From positions 1 to 34,734 of the forward strand of contig CAKPDJ010000009.1 of NCBI GenBank assembly GCA_934148875.1: a stretch of DNA of 34,734 nt, in the 5' to 3' direction. Below, one piece after another: positions 1 to 7,857 of the stretch. This DNA is from an uncultured Bacilli bacterium. GTDB lineage: Bacteria > Bacillota_I > Bacilli_A > RF39 > UBA660. The position numbers and the translations under genes are program-made. The notes under the pieces were generated by a model that saw only the letters and a list, made by a program, of their open reading frames with translations, was not told the origin of the DNA and searched no databases. Every line of letters starts with the position of its first letter. Position 1 is the first letter of the stretch.

Positions 1-95
1 TTTGTTCAATTAATATTTTATCGGATTTTTTGCTTTTTTTGTACTTACATGGTGTCACATCAATTGTAACTCTACAATAAAAAATAAAAAAAATT

Positions 96-125
96 AAGAA
101 TTATCTTTTAAGATAGTTCTTTTTG
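96..125 (+). terminator. Hairpin terminator upstream of the PMT gene
   Basis: An 11-bp stem (96-106 with 111-121, one G-U pair, 4-base loop) is followed by a short T-run. It probably ends transcription of a gene lying before the window. A TATAAT starts only 8 bases after the stem, so the hairpin also sits where the -35 region of the next promoter would be. Position 1-95 holds no gene I can defend. Confidence 0.6.
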
Positions 126-128
126 TTT

Positions 129-134
129 TATAAT
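129..134 (+). promoter_or_regulatory. Putative -10 element of the PMT gene
   Basis: A perfect TATAAT lies 25 bases before the ATG at 159 and 9 bases before the GGAGG-type ribosome binding site. The 17-bp-spaced -35 position reads TTTTAA and is the loop region of the preceding hairpin, so -35 quality is poor. The same arrangement recurs at 2194-2232. Confidence 0.45.
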
Positions 135-158
135 GTTATTGTAGGAGGCTATAAATAT

Positions 159-2177
159 ATGAAGAAAAAAGAAACAAAAAAAGACAATCTTGAAGCTAAG
201 AAAGCTAAAAAAGAAGCAAAAGCAACTAAGAAAATAGCTAAGAAGCAAACAAAGATTGTTAAGAAATCAATGACGGAAAAAACAGTAAAAGAAGTAAAAA
301 CTTCTAAAATACGTTCTTTTTGGAAAAGCTTTTCTGACAATACACCAAAGTTAAAGAAAAAAGATTTTATTATTTTAGGTGTTTTAATGGTATTCTATTT
401 AATTATTTCTTTTTATCATCTTGGAACTTTCAAGACACCTAAGACATATTATCATTTTACATATGCAAATGAAGAAGCTGGTGTGGAAATTGATGGTGTA
501 AGCCAAGATATTTCTAAAATTCGTTATTATACTGGACCTGAGGTAGGGGAGTTTAGTGTTATGACCTCAACTGATGGTAAAACGTATAAAGAAGCAGCTA
601 CTATGGTGGGAAAATCTGTATTTGCTTGGGAAGATTTGATAATTGATGATAGTTTAAAATATATCAAATTTGTGGCAAAATCTTCTAATATTTATTTAGG
701 AGAAGTACAACTATATAATAAATATGGTGAAAAAGTAAAAACTATTGCATCAGATGATCAAAGTGCTGTTATTACTGATGAAAGTAATACTGTTCCTGTT
801 CAAATTAGCAGCATAAATAGTAGCTATTTTGACGAAATATATTTTGCTAGAAGTGCTTATGAATATGCACATGGAATTGATGCTATGGAATGGGTTCATC
901 CACCTTTAGGAAAACTAATTATGATGATTCCGATTATTCTATTCGGCATGAGTACGTTTAGTTATCGTTTAATGGGAACGTTGGCTGGTTGTGCTATGAT
1001 ACCTGTATTATATATACTTGCTAAAAGAATGTTTAAGAGTCGTAAATTCGCTTTGTTAGCAGGAATATTGATGACTTTTGATTGTTTCCATTTTGCTCAA
1101 ACAAGAATGGGTACTGTTGATAGTTTTCTAGTGTTGTTTATTATGTTATCTAGCTTATTTATGTATCAATATATTGATTTAGATAAAGATGCAAGATTAA
1201 AAACTAAACTTAAAAATTTATTTTGGTCTGGTTTGTTTATAGGATGTGCAATTTGTACTAAATGGACTGGATTGTATGCTGGATTAGGACTTGCTATTAT
1301 TTTCTTTGGAGATTTAATATATAAATCAATAAAGAGTAAGAAAATTAAAAATATTAATACACAAAAAATTATTTTAGTAAGTTTATTCTTGTTGTGTATT
1401 TTACCTATAGCTATTTATTATTTTACAGTTTTGTTTGCTGATGTTTCACTTGCAATAAAATTAACAGTAGCATATTATTTATTATCAATAATAATAGGGT
1501 TGATTTATTACTTGGTTAAAGTTGATCGTCAAGCGGTTAAAATAATTTTAGCTTGCGTGTTATTCTTTATAGTAATTCCTATGATTATGTATATATTGTG
1601 CTATTTATTGTTCCCAACTGTATATAATTATGCTGATAATAGTATTTCTGGAATAATAAATCAAATAAAAGATATGTATAAATATCATTCTACATTAATA
1701 GAAGGACATCCATTTTCTTCTAAGTGGTATACATGGCCATTTATGATTAAACCTGTTTGGTATTATGTAGCTTATTATGGTGGTAATGTTAAGGCTACTA
1801 TTGTTGGCATTGGAAATCCAGCTATTTGGTGGTTTGGAGCCTTAGCAGCTATCTATACATTGATCGCATCAATTGTTAAAAAGAATAAAGAAAATCTATT
1901 TATTATTATTTTGATTCTTTGTACTTGGTTACCATATTTATTTATTGGTAGAGCAATGTTTATGTATCATTTCTTTCCAACATTACCATTTATAATGCTT
2001 GCAATTGTTAGCTTTATAAAATGGATTACAAAGAAAATAGGCGATAATAGTTTTTATATATTCTATGTTGCCGTAGTGATTTTACTTTTTGCTATTTTTT
2101 ATCCGGTTGTTTCAGGTATAGTTACAACTAGTGATTATGTTGATAGTATTAAATGGTTATCTACTTGGATTTTTTAA
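159..2177 (+). CDS. PMT-family (GT39) protein O-mannosyltransferase-like membrane glycosyltransferase with extracytoplasmic insert
   Basis: Probable integral-membrane glycosyltransferase that moves mannose or a similar sugar from a polyprenyl-phosphate donor to Ser/Thr of exported proteins. ATG 159 is chosen because AGGAGG lies 8-14 bases upstream; reading from 123 would only add residues encoded by the promoter/RBS. The 672-residue product has a very Lys/Ala-rich cytoplasmic tail (1-65), a first membrane helix (about 70-88), then an extracytoplasmic segment of about 100 residues (100-190) resembling a discoidin/galactose-binding jelly roll, then the PMT signature with adjacent Asp225-Glu226 (YFDEIYFAR) and WVHPPLGK (245-252), followed by about ten further helices. 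The DE pair in the first loop is the catalytic motif of PMT enzymes (family knowledge). A Thr/Pro-rich membrane protein encoded at 2588 is a candidate substrate. GT39 assignment is firm; sugar and acceptor are inferred. Confidence 0.85.
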   Translation: MKKKETKKDNLEAKKAKKEAKATKKIAKKQTKIVKKSMTEKTVKEVKTSKIRSFWKSFSDNTPKLKKKDFIILGVLMVFYLIISFYHLGTFKTPKTYYHFTYANEEAGVEIDGVSQDISKIRYYTGPEVGEFSVMTSTDGKTYKEAATMVGKSVFAWEDLIIDDSLKYIKFVAKSSNIYLGEVQLYNKYGEKVKTIASDDQSAVITDESNTVPVQISSINSSYFDEIYFARSAYEYAHGIDAMEWVHPPLGKLIMMIPIILFGMSTFSYRLMGTLAGCAMIPVLYILAKRMFKSRKFALLAGILMTFDCFHFAQTRMGTVDSFLVLFIMLSSLFMYQYIDLDKDARLKTKLKNLFWSGLFIGCAICTKWTGLYAGLGLAIIFFGDLIYKSIKSKKIKNINTQKIILVSLFLLCILPIAIYYFTVLFADVSLAIKLTVAYYLLSIIIGLIYYLVKVDRQAVKIILACVLFFIVIPMIMYILCYLLFPTVYNYADNSISGIINQIKDMYKYHSTLIEGHPFSSKWYTWPFMIKPVWYYVAYYGGNVKATIVGIGNPAIWWFGALAAIYTLIASIVKKNKENLFIIILILCTWLPYLFIGRAMFMYHFFPTLPFIMLAIVSFIKWITKKIGDNSFYIFYVAVVILLFAIFYPVVSGIVTTSDYVDSIKWLSTWIF

Positions 2178-2193
2178 AAATTTAAAAAATATA

Positions 2194-2225
2194 AAGAATT
2201 ATCTTTTAAGATAATTTCTTTTTTG
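2194..2225 (+). terminator. Terminator after the PMT gene
   Basis: A hairpin with the same 20-base core as the one at 96-115 lies 17 bases after the PMT stop codon and runs into a T-tract. It has one bulged base in the 3' arm. A TATAAT begins at 2227, exactly 33 bases after the core start, as in the upstream copy. Confidence 0.6.
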
Positions 2226-2226
2226 C

Positions 2227-2232
2227 TATAAT
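2227..2232 (+). promoter_or_regulatory. Putative -10 element of the Smr gene
   Basis: TATAAT directly after the terminator T-tract and 19 bases before the ATG at 2251. The 17-bp-spaced -35 position is TTTTAA, inside the hairpin loop, as for the PMT gene. Confidence 0.4.
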
Positions 2233-2250
2233 ATTGCTAGGGTGGTGGTT

Positions 2251-2532
2251 ATGAGAAAAAACATTAATAACTATATGCCACTAACTAGTAATATTGCTTC
2301 TATTGATTTACATGGTGAAGATAGGAAAACGGCAGAATTGTTAGTAAGACAGTTTATAAATGATCAAATTAAAATGAAGGCCGAAAAAATTATCATTATC
2401 CATGGAATTGGTACAGGTATATTAAAAAAACAGGTTCACGAAGTATTAAGACATGATAAGAGAGTTGAAAAATATTATATTGATTTCTTTAATGTTGGGT
2501 GTACTATCGTAGAACTTAAACAAAACATTTGA
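2251..2532 (+). CDS. Small stand-alone Smr-domain protein
   Basis: A 93-residue protein that is essentially one Smr (small MutS-related) domain, the fold found at the C-terminus of MutS2 and in stand-alone nucleases. Diagnostic motifs are IDLHGE (about residues 18-23) and IHGIGTG (about 50-56), the two conserved Smr blocks, and a C-terminal GCTIVEL strand. Smr domains usually nick or cleave DNA or RNA; the target here is unknown. ATG 2251 is preferred over GTG 2242 because the GTG lies inside the AGGGTGGT ribosome binding site. The UGA stop at 2530-2532 is embedded in the -35 box of the next promoter. Confidence 0.85.
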   Translation: MRKNINNYMPLTSNIASIDLHGEDRKTAELLVRQFINDQIKMKAEKIIIIHGIGTGILKKQVHEVLRHDKRVEKYYIDFFNVGCTIVELKQNI

Positions 2533-2557
2533 CAAAAAAATTGTTTTGTGCTATAAT
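2529..2557 (+). promoter_or_regulatory. Consensus sigma-A promoter for the Thr/Pro-rich surface protein
   Basis: TTGACA at 2529-2534, a 17-bp spacer and TATAAT at 2552-2557, with a TGN extended -10. All hexamer bases match consensus. The -35 box overlaps the stop codon of the Smr gene. Such a promoter predicts strong expression of the gene at 2588. Confidence 0.85.
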
Positions 2558-2587
2558 ACAGCACATAAACGAAGGGGGAATTTGTAT

Positions 2588-3958
2588 ATGTATACAGATG
2601 AGAAAAGAAAAGGAAGTCTAGTAAAAGATTTCATTCTAAAATTAATTTTAATTATCATCTTTGTCTTATTACTTGTTAAATTAGTTCCATGGCCTAATAT
2701 GGACTCATTGAATCCATTAAAAGACCAAATATTCAATTCTAACTTACAACGTATGAAGGAAGCTGGTATTACATATTTTACTACTGAGAGATTGCCAGCA
2801 GAAGTAGGGGATAAAACTACTTTAACACTTCAAAAAATGTTAGATTTAAAATTACTTATACCATTTACTGATAAAAATGGTAATTCATGTGATGTAACTG
2901 CTTCATATGTATCACTTGAAAAACAAGAAACTGAATATCTAATGAAGGTTAATCTAAAATGTGGTGAGGAAGAAAGATATATTTTAGTACATTTAGGATG
3001 CTATTCTTATTGTACTACAGATATTTGTGAACCTAAACCAGATAATACTGAAAAACCTACAACATCACCAACTAAGAAACCTACACAATCTCCAACAACT
3101 AAGCCTACAACAAAACCAACAACTAAGCCTACAACAACTCCAACAACTAAACCTACAGTGTCACCAACTCCAACACCAACTGTAACTCCGACACCTACAC
3201 CTACTGTTACTCCAACACCTACGCCAACACCAACTCCTGTTGCAGAAAAACAATGTGAGTATAAAAAAGATTACAGTGCTCAATATAGTGCTTGGACTAT
3301 TGGTGCTGAACAAATGAAAAAGAAAAATCAAACTCTTGTATTTGGCGAAGGTGCTACAAAAAGAGTTGTTGATTTAGGAATTAAGAGAATTCCAGTTGCT
3401 ACAAAAGCTGCTGTTTATGAAAAAGTATATATTGAACATACTGAAATGCAAAAATATAAAACTTTAACATACAGATTATGTAATAATTATACATATGTTG
3501 CTGATAAGACTACTGTATATCGTGTTCTTACTGATTGGGCTTATGTTGATGAATATAAGACTGGTTTAGCAGGCGATATTCCAGATGATACTTTAACAGA
3601 AAAATGGGTTCTTCAAAGTGTTGATTGGGATGAATGTAAAGAAACTTGTACAAGCCATCCATATGGTTTATATAGAAAGCAGGTTAGAAAAATAGCTGTT
3701 GATAGTGAATACAGTAATGTTACTGCTCAATGTACTGATATTGTTGAAAAATCAGTTGATGTATATATTCCAATTCCAGTTGGTTCATATAAAACAGTAT
3801 TAAAAACTCCTGCGCAAACATTATATGGTAATGTTCAATTCTACCGTGTTGATACACGTACTTTATTAAAAGAAGCTTACACTGATTATCAATGGGTTGA
3901 TTGTGATAAAACTGCACCTAGTGGATACCAATTTACTGGAAAAACAAGAAATAAATAA
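2588..3958 (+). CDS. Membrane-anchored surface protein with mucin-like Thr/Pro segment, family unknown
   Basis: I do not recognise the family. ATG 2588 follows AAGGGGGAA and gives 456 residues; the longer reading from 2546 would start inside the -10 box. Visible layout: short charged N-terminus, one membrane helix (about 15-32), an outside domain of about 110 residues with several Cys, a low-complexity linker at about 148-218 made of PTTKPTT, PTPTPTVTP-type repeats, then a Cys-containing C-terminal domain with many Tyr (about 219-456). The orientation predicted from charges is C-terminus outside. Thr/Pro linkers of this kind are typical O-glycosylation sites, and the PMT-type enzyme lies 400 bases upstream, so it is a plausible substrate. 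No LPXTG sorting motif is present. Confidence 0.8.
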   Translation: MYTDEKRKGSLVKDFILKLILIIIFVLLLVKLVPWPNMDSLNPLKDQIFNSNLQRMKEAGITYFTTERLPAEVGDKTTLTLQKMLDLKLLIPFTDKNGNSCDVTASYVSLEKQETEYLMKVNLKCGEEERYILVHLGCYSYCTTDICEPKPDNTEKPTTSPTKKPTQSPTTKPTTKPTTKPTTTPTTKPTVSPTPTPTVTPTPTPTVTPTPTPTPTPVAEKQCEYKKDYSAQYSAWTIGAEQMKKKNQTLVFGEGATKRVVDLGIKRIPVATKAAVYEKVYIEHTEMQKYKTLTYRLCNNYTYVADKTTVYRVLTDWAYVDEYKTGLAGDIPDDTLTEKWVLQSVDWDECKETCTSHPYGLYRKQVRKIAVDSEYSNVTAQCTDIVEKSVDVYIPIPVGSYKTVLKTPAQTLYGNVQFYRVDTRTLLKEAYTDYQWVDCDKTAPSGYQFTGKTRNK

Positions 3959-3972
3959 TGGGGTGAAATGTT

Positions 3973-6324
3973 ATGGAAATTACTACATATAACGATTTAG
4001 AATTTGATAAAATCCAGGATGTAATGCTTGGAGCAAACGAAAAAAAATATAACCAAAATCCTAGATCATACGGATATATAGAAAAAGCTATTATCTTTTA
4101 TAATGATGATACTTCTGAAATAATCGAATTTGCTGATGCTAGCGATGCTAAAGATTTTTGTAAAACAATGAGAGAGCATAATATTTCTTTAAATGGTAAA
4201 GTTCGTAAGATGAACCAAAAATCTTGGAAAGTTGCATATAAACAAGTAAAACAAGAAGAAACAGAATCTAAGGCAAAAAGCGCTTTAGTAACCGCTGGTA
4301 TAATTGCTGGTGTTGGTATTATGGCCGCTACTGCTGGTGTTGCTGGTTACAAACTAGGCAATAGAGGTAATGAGATTACTTCTGAAGATACTAATGATTT
4401 GGATTTTTCTAATACTGACGGATATGGTTTTTATAAATATGACCTTTCTGAATTTGAAGGTATAGAACAATATATTAATGAAATTCCTGATTCTTTACAA
4501 AAGGAAAATGCAATTAAATATTTAAATATTTTACAGAAATTCAATCAAAAAATAACATTAGTTGATGAAACTGAACAACTAGGTGGTCTAACAATTGAAC
4601 AGCTGATAGCTATTGATGCGTTTAGTAATTCAAATATTTATACTGCTGAAGATTATGTTAAAACATTTGGATTATATAATTTTTCTAACGTAAATAGAGA
4701 TTTTCAACAAGGTGCTACAGTTACTGGTGCTTATTTAGCTAATCCAGAAGTTGATGGTACTAGTTTAGCTGATATTTTTAAAGATGAAACAGTTAAAGCG
4801 TTTTATTTAAAAGCTTTAGAACATCAACATAATATTCTAACTGCTGGAAATTATAGTGACAAAAAGCAAGCTATTAAAGATTTTGAAAAGTTTATGACTA
4901 ATGTTGTTGCTGATCAAACGAGTGGTGAATACATTGATTTTAGTATGCATCCTGGTATGTCATTTGCTACTTCTGCTGTTATTATTTCATTAAATGATAA
5001 TAACATTAAGCTATCTAGTGAATTAGTTAGCAAGGTAGTTGTTATAGGAAATGATGAACAAAAAAGTAAATTAGATACTGTTTGTTCTGATGCTAATGCT
5101 AAATTAGATGAAGCAAGTAAATTTATCTCAGATATGAATGGTGTTTTAGTAAATAATCAAAGTATTAAAATATATAATGCTAATGAAGTAAAACAAGCTA
5201 ATGCTGAAGGGCGTGAGCCTGTACTTATGTCTTTACAATATGGCGAATTAGATACTTTGTTAACCGAAAGCTTATGTGATCAATCACAAATAAATGATTT
5301 AATTAATAAAGAACTTACTAAATCTGAACAGCTTGTAACTGAAGAAGATCAACAAAAAATACTTGCTAATGGTATTGAAATAGCTGCAAAAGCACGTACT
5401 AGTACTGATGCTAAAACTAGCGGTAAGAGCAAAGAACAAATCTATCTTGAAGAACATTTACAGAAAAAGGGCGATACTGCAACAATTACTAAAGAAGATG
5501 TAAAAATTACTACTCCTGAGCAAAAACAAGATTTAATAAATACTAATCCTGAATTAGTAGCTGAAGCTAAGAATGAACTTAATAAAAAAGAAAATTTGAT
5601 GGCTAATGAAACTAAAGAGGAACAGCAAGCTACTCAGGATAAAATTAATCAAGATGTACAGAATACTACTAATGAAGGAATAAATTACGTTAATCAAGTA
5701 GTTTCTTATTATGAAAATAATGGTAATGTAAATGGTATACCTTCTGAATTACAATCAGCATATAATAATTTAGGTACTGATATGTTTAATACCTGTAAGA
5801 ATACAGGTGTTAGCAGATGGGAAACTAGAAATCAGCCTACAACTGGTGGGGAAATTACTCCAATCCCAGGAATGGAAAATGTAGATACTGATGCAAATAC
5901 CTCATCTAACAATGCTACTAATGAAGTTATAGCTCCTGATAGCATTCCAGAACAAAAAGCTGATGAAGTTGTTACTCCTGGTAATGATGTTAAAACTCCA
6001 ACTGAAGTTGTAACACCAAATGATGAAGTTAAGGTTCCAAGTCAAGATGTAACTACACCTGGTACTGTTGTTGATACTCCTATCAATCAACCTACTAATC
6101 CAGATGGAACTATAGGTGGAGAAGTTACAGTGCTTCCAGGAATGGAAGATATAGATATTAGTGATGTAAGTACTGAGGTTATATCACCATATTCAGCTGA
6201 TGTTGTTACAGATGCTGATATAGATGCTTATCTTAATACAGATGAAGGATTACAGTTCTTAGAGTCTATGACTGCTACTGAACCTGTAGTAGAAGAGACT
6301 GCTACGACTGGGCTTACAAGATAA
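3973..6324 (+). CDS. Large single-pass membrane protein with acidic, Pro/Thr-rich C-terminal tail, family unknown
   Basis: 783 residues from ATG 3973 behind GGGGTGAAA, 14 bases after the previous gene, so probably cotranscribed with it. Residues 1-100 form a small soluble domain, 104-126 is an Ala/Gly-rich membrane helix, and the rest is a long helical, Asp/Glu/Asn/Gln-rich region, presumably extracytoplasmic. The last 170 residues are rich in Pro, Thr, Val and acidic residues (VVTPGND, VVTPNDE, DVTTPGT) and contain two related blocks, GGEITPIPGMENVD and GGEVTVLPGMEDID, each followed about 20 residues later by EVIAP or EVISP. No LPXTG motif or enzymatic signature is visible. A surface or cell-envelope role is inferred from topology only. 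Confidence 0.7.
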   Translation: MEITTYNDLEFDKIQDVMLGANEKKYNQNPRSYGYIEKAIIFYNDDTSEIIEFADASDAKDFCKTMREHNISLNGKVRKMNQKSWKVAYKQVKQEETESKAKSALVTAGIIAGVGIMAATAGVAGYKLGNRGNEITSEDTNDLDFSNTDGYGFYKYDLSEFEGIEQYINEIPDSLQKENAIKYLNILQKFNQKITLVDETEQLGGLTIEQLIAIDAFSNSNIYTAEDYVKTFGLYNFSNVNRDFQQGATVTGAYLANPEVDGTSLADIFKDETVKAFYLKALEHQHNILTAGNYSDKKQAIKDFEKFMTNVVADQTSGEYIDFSMHPGMSFATSAVIISLNDNNIKLSSELVSKVVVIGNDEQKSKLDTVCSDANAKLDEASKFISDMNGVLVNNQSIKIYNANEVKQANAEGREPVLMSLQYGELDTLLTESLCDQSQINDLINKELTKSEQLVTEEDQQKILANGIEIAAKARTSTDAKTSGKSKEQIYLEEHLQKKGDTATITKEDVKITTPEQKQDLINTNPELVAEAKNELNKKENLMANETKEEQQATQDKINQDVQNTTNEGINYVNQVVSYYENNGNVNGIPSELQSAYNNLGTDMFNTCKNTGVSRWETRNQPTTGGEITPIPGMENVDTDANTSSNNATNEVIAPDSIPEQKADEVVTPGNDVKTPTEVVTPNDEVKVPSQDVTTPGTVVDTPINQPTNPDGTIGGEVTVLPGMEDIDISDVSTEVISPYSADVVTDADIDAYLNTDEGLQFLESMTATEPVVEETATTGLTR

Positions 6325-6332
6325 ATTAACTA

Positions 6333-6362
6333 TTGACATTTATACATAAATTAGTATATAAT
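6333..6362 (+). promoter_or_regulatory. Promoter of the infC-rpmI-rplT operon
   Basis: TTGACA at 6333-6338 and TATAAT at 6357-6362 with an 18-bp spacer, starting 9 bases after the stop codon of the preceding gene. It leaves a leader of roughly 140 bases before infC, the right place for an L20-type leader. Confidence 0.8.
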
Positions 6363-6369
6363 TGAATAG

Positions 6370-6490
6370 AAATTAAAAGGAAAGCGATTTTAAATCCACC
6401 TGATAGCGCATAGCTTTGGGTAAAGAGCCAATGTATAAGAATACTTATAAATAGGTTTTTTAAAGGTGGATTTATATCCATCTTTTTATA
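6370..6490 (+). ncRNA. L20-type ribosomal protein leader (attenuator) of infC
   Basis: The infC-rpmI-rplT operon of Firmicutes is controlled by an L20-binding leader that chooses between an antiterminator and a terminator (family knowledge). Here a 10-base segment, AAATCCACCT (6392-6401), is exactly complementary to AGGTGGATTT (6464-6473), about 60 bases later. The same downstream segment can instead form a terminator stem (6464-6471 with 6476-6483) followed by five T. The two pairings exclude each other. A covariance search with the Rfam L20 leader model would settle the family. Confidence 0.7.
6464..6487 (+). terminator. Intrinsic terminator within the infC leader
   Basis: 8-bp stem (one G-U) with a 4-base loop and a T-tract, ending 23 bases before the infC start. 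It competes with the long-range pairing to 6392-6401, so it acts as the OFF state of the leader. Confidence 0.7.
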
Positions 6491-6509
6491 TTTTATGGAG
6501 GTGTTTTTT

Positions 6510-7043
6510 ATAGCAAGTAACAAGGGTAATTTGCCTATGATTAATGAGCAAATTAAGGCAAATAATGTTCTAGTAATTGGTCCTAATGGGGAACAAGTTG
6601 GGGTAAAACCAATAAAAGATGCTTTGACTTTAGCTAATTATGCTGGACTTGATTTAGTTATGTTAAATCCTAATCAAGATCCACCAGTTTGCAAAGTTAT
6701 GGACTACAACAAATATCGTTATGAGAAACAAAAGAAAGAAAAGGAAGCTTTAAAGAAACAAAAGGCTAATAATTCAGAAGTTAAAGAATTTCGTTTATCA
6801 TCAGTTATTGATGTTGGTGACTTTGAAACTAAATTAAAACAAGTTACTAAATATCTAGAGAAAGGTGATAAAATTAAACTTTCTATTCGTTTCAAAGGTA
6901 GACAAATGGCTCATACTGAGCTTGGACGTGAAGTACTAGAAAAATTTGCTGCAAGATTAGATGATATTTCAATTATCGAACAAGCTGCTAAGCTTGATGG
7001 TAGAAGTATGACAATGTTATTAGCACCAAAAAAAGATAAGTAA
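6510..7043 (+). CDS. infC: Translation initiation factor IF-3, apparent AUA start
   Basis: IF-3 binds the 30S subunit and checks start codon-anticodon pairing. The product is about 177 residues with NEQIKANNVLVIGPNGEQVG near the N-terminus, the linker rich in Lys/Glu, and the C-terminal domain ending in MTMLLAPKK. The ribosome binding site GGAGG (6497-6501) sits 8 bases before an in-frame ATA at 6510. The only upstream ATG (6495) overlaps that site, and the next ATG (6540) would be too distant from it. infC genes characteristically use rare starts (AUU, AUA, AUC) so that IF-3 represses its own translation (family knowledge). Translation from ATG 6540 or GTG 6501 is less likely. Confidence 0.93.
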   Translation: MASNKGNLPMINEQIKANNVLVIGPNGEQVGVKPIKDALTLANYAGLDLVMLNPNQDPPVCKVMDYNKYRYEKQKKEKEALKKQKANNSEVKEFRLSSVIDVGDFETKLKQVTKYLEKGDKIKLSIRFKGRQMAHTELGREVLEKFAARLDDISIIEQAAKLDGRSMTMLLAPKKDK

Positions 7044-7060
7044 TATATAGGAGGATTTTT

Positions 7061-7249
7061 ATGGGAAAATTAAAGACACATAAAGGAATGAAAAAAGTAC
7101 TTAATATTAGAAAAAGTGGTACTATCACTATTGGACATCCAGGAACTAGACACAATACAGGTAGTAAGCCAACTAACTTTAATAGAAAAGGAAGAAAACA
7201 ATCTGGTTTAAGTAAAGCAGATCAAAACAGATTTAAAAATATTATTTAA
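7061..7249 (+). CDS. rpmI: 50S ribosomal protein L35
   Basis: 62-residue basic protein with the L35 hallmark N-terminus MGKLKTHKG and the conserved GHPGTRHNTGSK-type core. It lies 17 bases after infC with an AGGAGG site, in the standard infC-rpmI-rplT order. L35 is a component of the large ribosomal subunit. Confidence 0.95.
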   Translation: MGKLKTHKGMKKVLNIRKSGTITIGHPGTRHNTGSKPTNFNRKGRKQSGLSKADQNRFKNII

Positions 7250-7275
7250 TAATAAAAAATTAGGAGGGAAAAATT

Positions 7276-7833
7276 ATGGCAAGAGTTAAGAATGGAGCTA
7301 CTACAAAAGCTCGTCATAAAAAAGTATTAAAACAAGCAAAAGGATACTTTGGTAGTAAACATAGATTATATAAAACTGCTAAAGAACAATTAATGCATTC
7401 AGGACAATATGCATTTAGAGATCGTAAACAAAAGAAAAGAGATTTCAGAAAATTATGGATTACTCGTATCAATGCAGCATGTCGTGCTAATGAAATAAGT
7501 TATTCTAGATTTATTGAAGGATTAACTAAAGCAGGTGTTGAAGTTAACAGAAAAATGTTATCTGAAATAGCTATTAATGATCCAAAAGCATTTAGCGAGT
7601 TAGTTAAAGTAGCTAAGGATGGTAAAGCTGGAAAGATCACTAAACAAGAAGTAGTAAAAGAAGAAAAGAAAGTTGCTCCTAAGAAAGAAGCAAAAAAAGA
7701 AACAGCTAAAGAAGAAAAACAAGATTTATCTAAATTAACTGTAGCTGAACTTAAAGCTATGGCTAAAGATAAAAATGTTGAAGGTTATACTTCAATGAAA
7801 AAGGCAGATTTAATTGCTGCATTAGAAAAATAA
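7276..7833 (+). CDS. rplT: 50S ribosomal protein L20 with extra C-terminal Rho_N/SAP-like domain
   Basis: Residues 1-118 are a complete L20 (MARVKNG start, KQAKGYFGSKHRLYKTAKEQ region, RDRKQKKRDFRKLWI), an early 23S rRNA-binding assembly protein and, in Firmicutes, the repressor of this operon. Normal L20 stops near residue 118. This one runs to 185: a Lys/Glu linker (119-149) and a 36-residue helix-extended-helix module (150-185) with LTVAELKAMAK and GYTSMKKADLI, matching the pattern of the Rho N-terminal (Rho_N) or SAP nucleic-acid-binding motif. The same tail is found on S2 at 8776-8883, 27 of 36 residues identical. L20 itself is certain; tail function is unknown. Confidence 0.95.
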   Translation: MARVKNGATTKARHKKVLKQAKGYFGSKHRLYKTAKEQLMHSGQYAFRDRKQKKRDFRKLWITRINAACRANEISYSRFIEGLTKAGVEVNRKMLSEIAINDPKAFSELVKVAKDGKAGKITKQEVVKEEKKVAPKKEAKKETAKEEKQDLSKLTVAELKAMAKDKNVEGYTSMKKADLIAALEK

Positions 7834-7857
7834 ACATATTAATGAATTTATCAACCT

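Noticed and set aside
1..95. Possible end of a gene from outside the window (plus frames 1 and 3 open, and a minus frame reading TPCKYKKSKK).
   Set aside because: Too short to choose between three open frames on two strands; the region is AT-rich and proves nothing.
3060..3240. CRISPR-like or minisatellite array in the Thr/Pro-coding region.
   Set aside because: Repeats are short, irregular, in frame and coding; there are no spacers.
5902..6523. Minus-strand frames opposite the large membrane protein and the infC leader.
   Set aside because: Shadow frames of coding sequence and a structured leader; no start signals.
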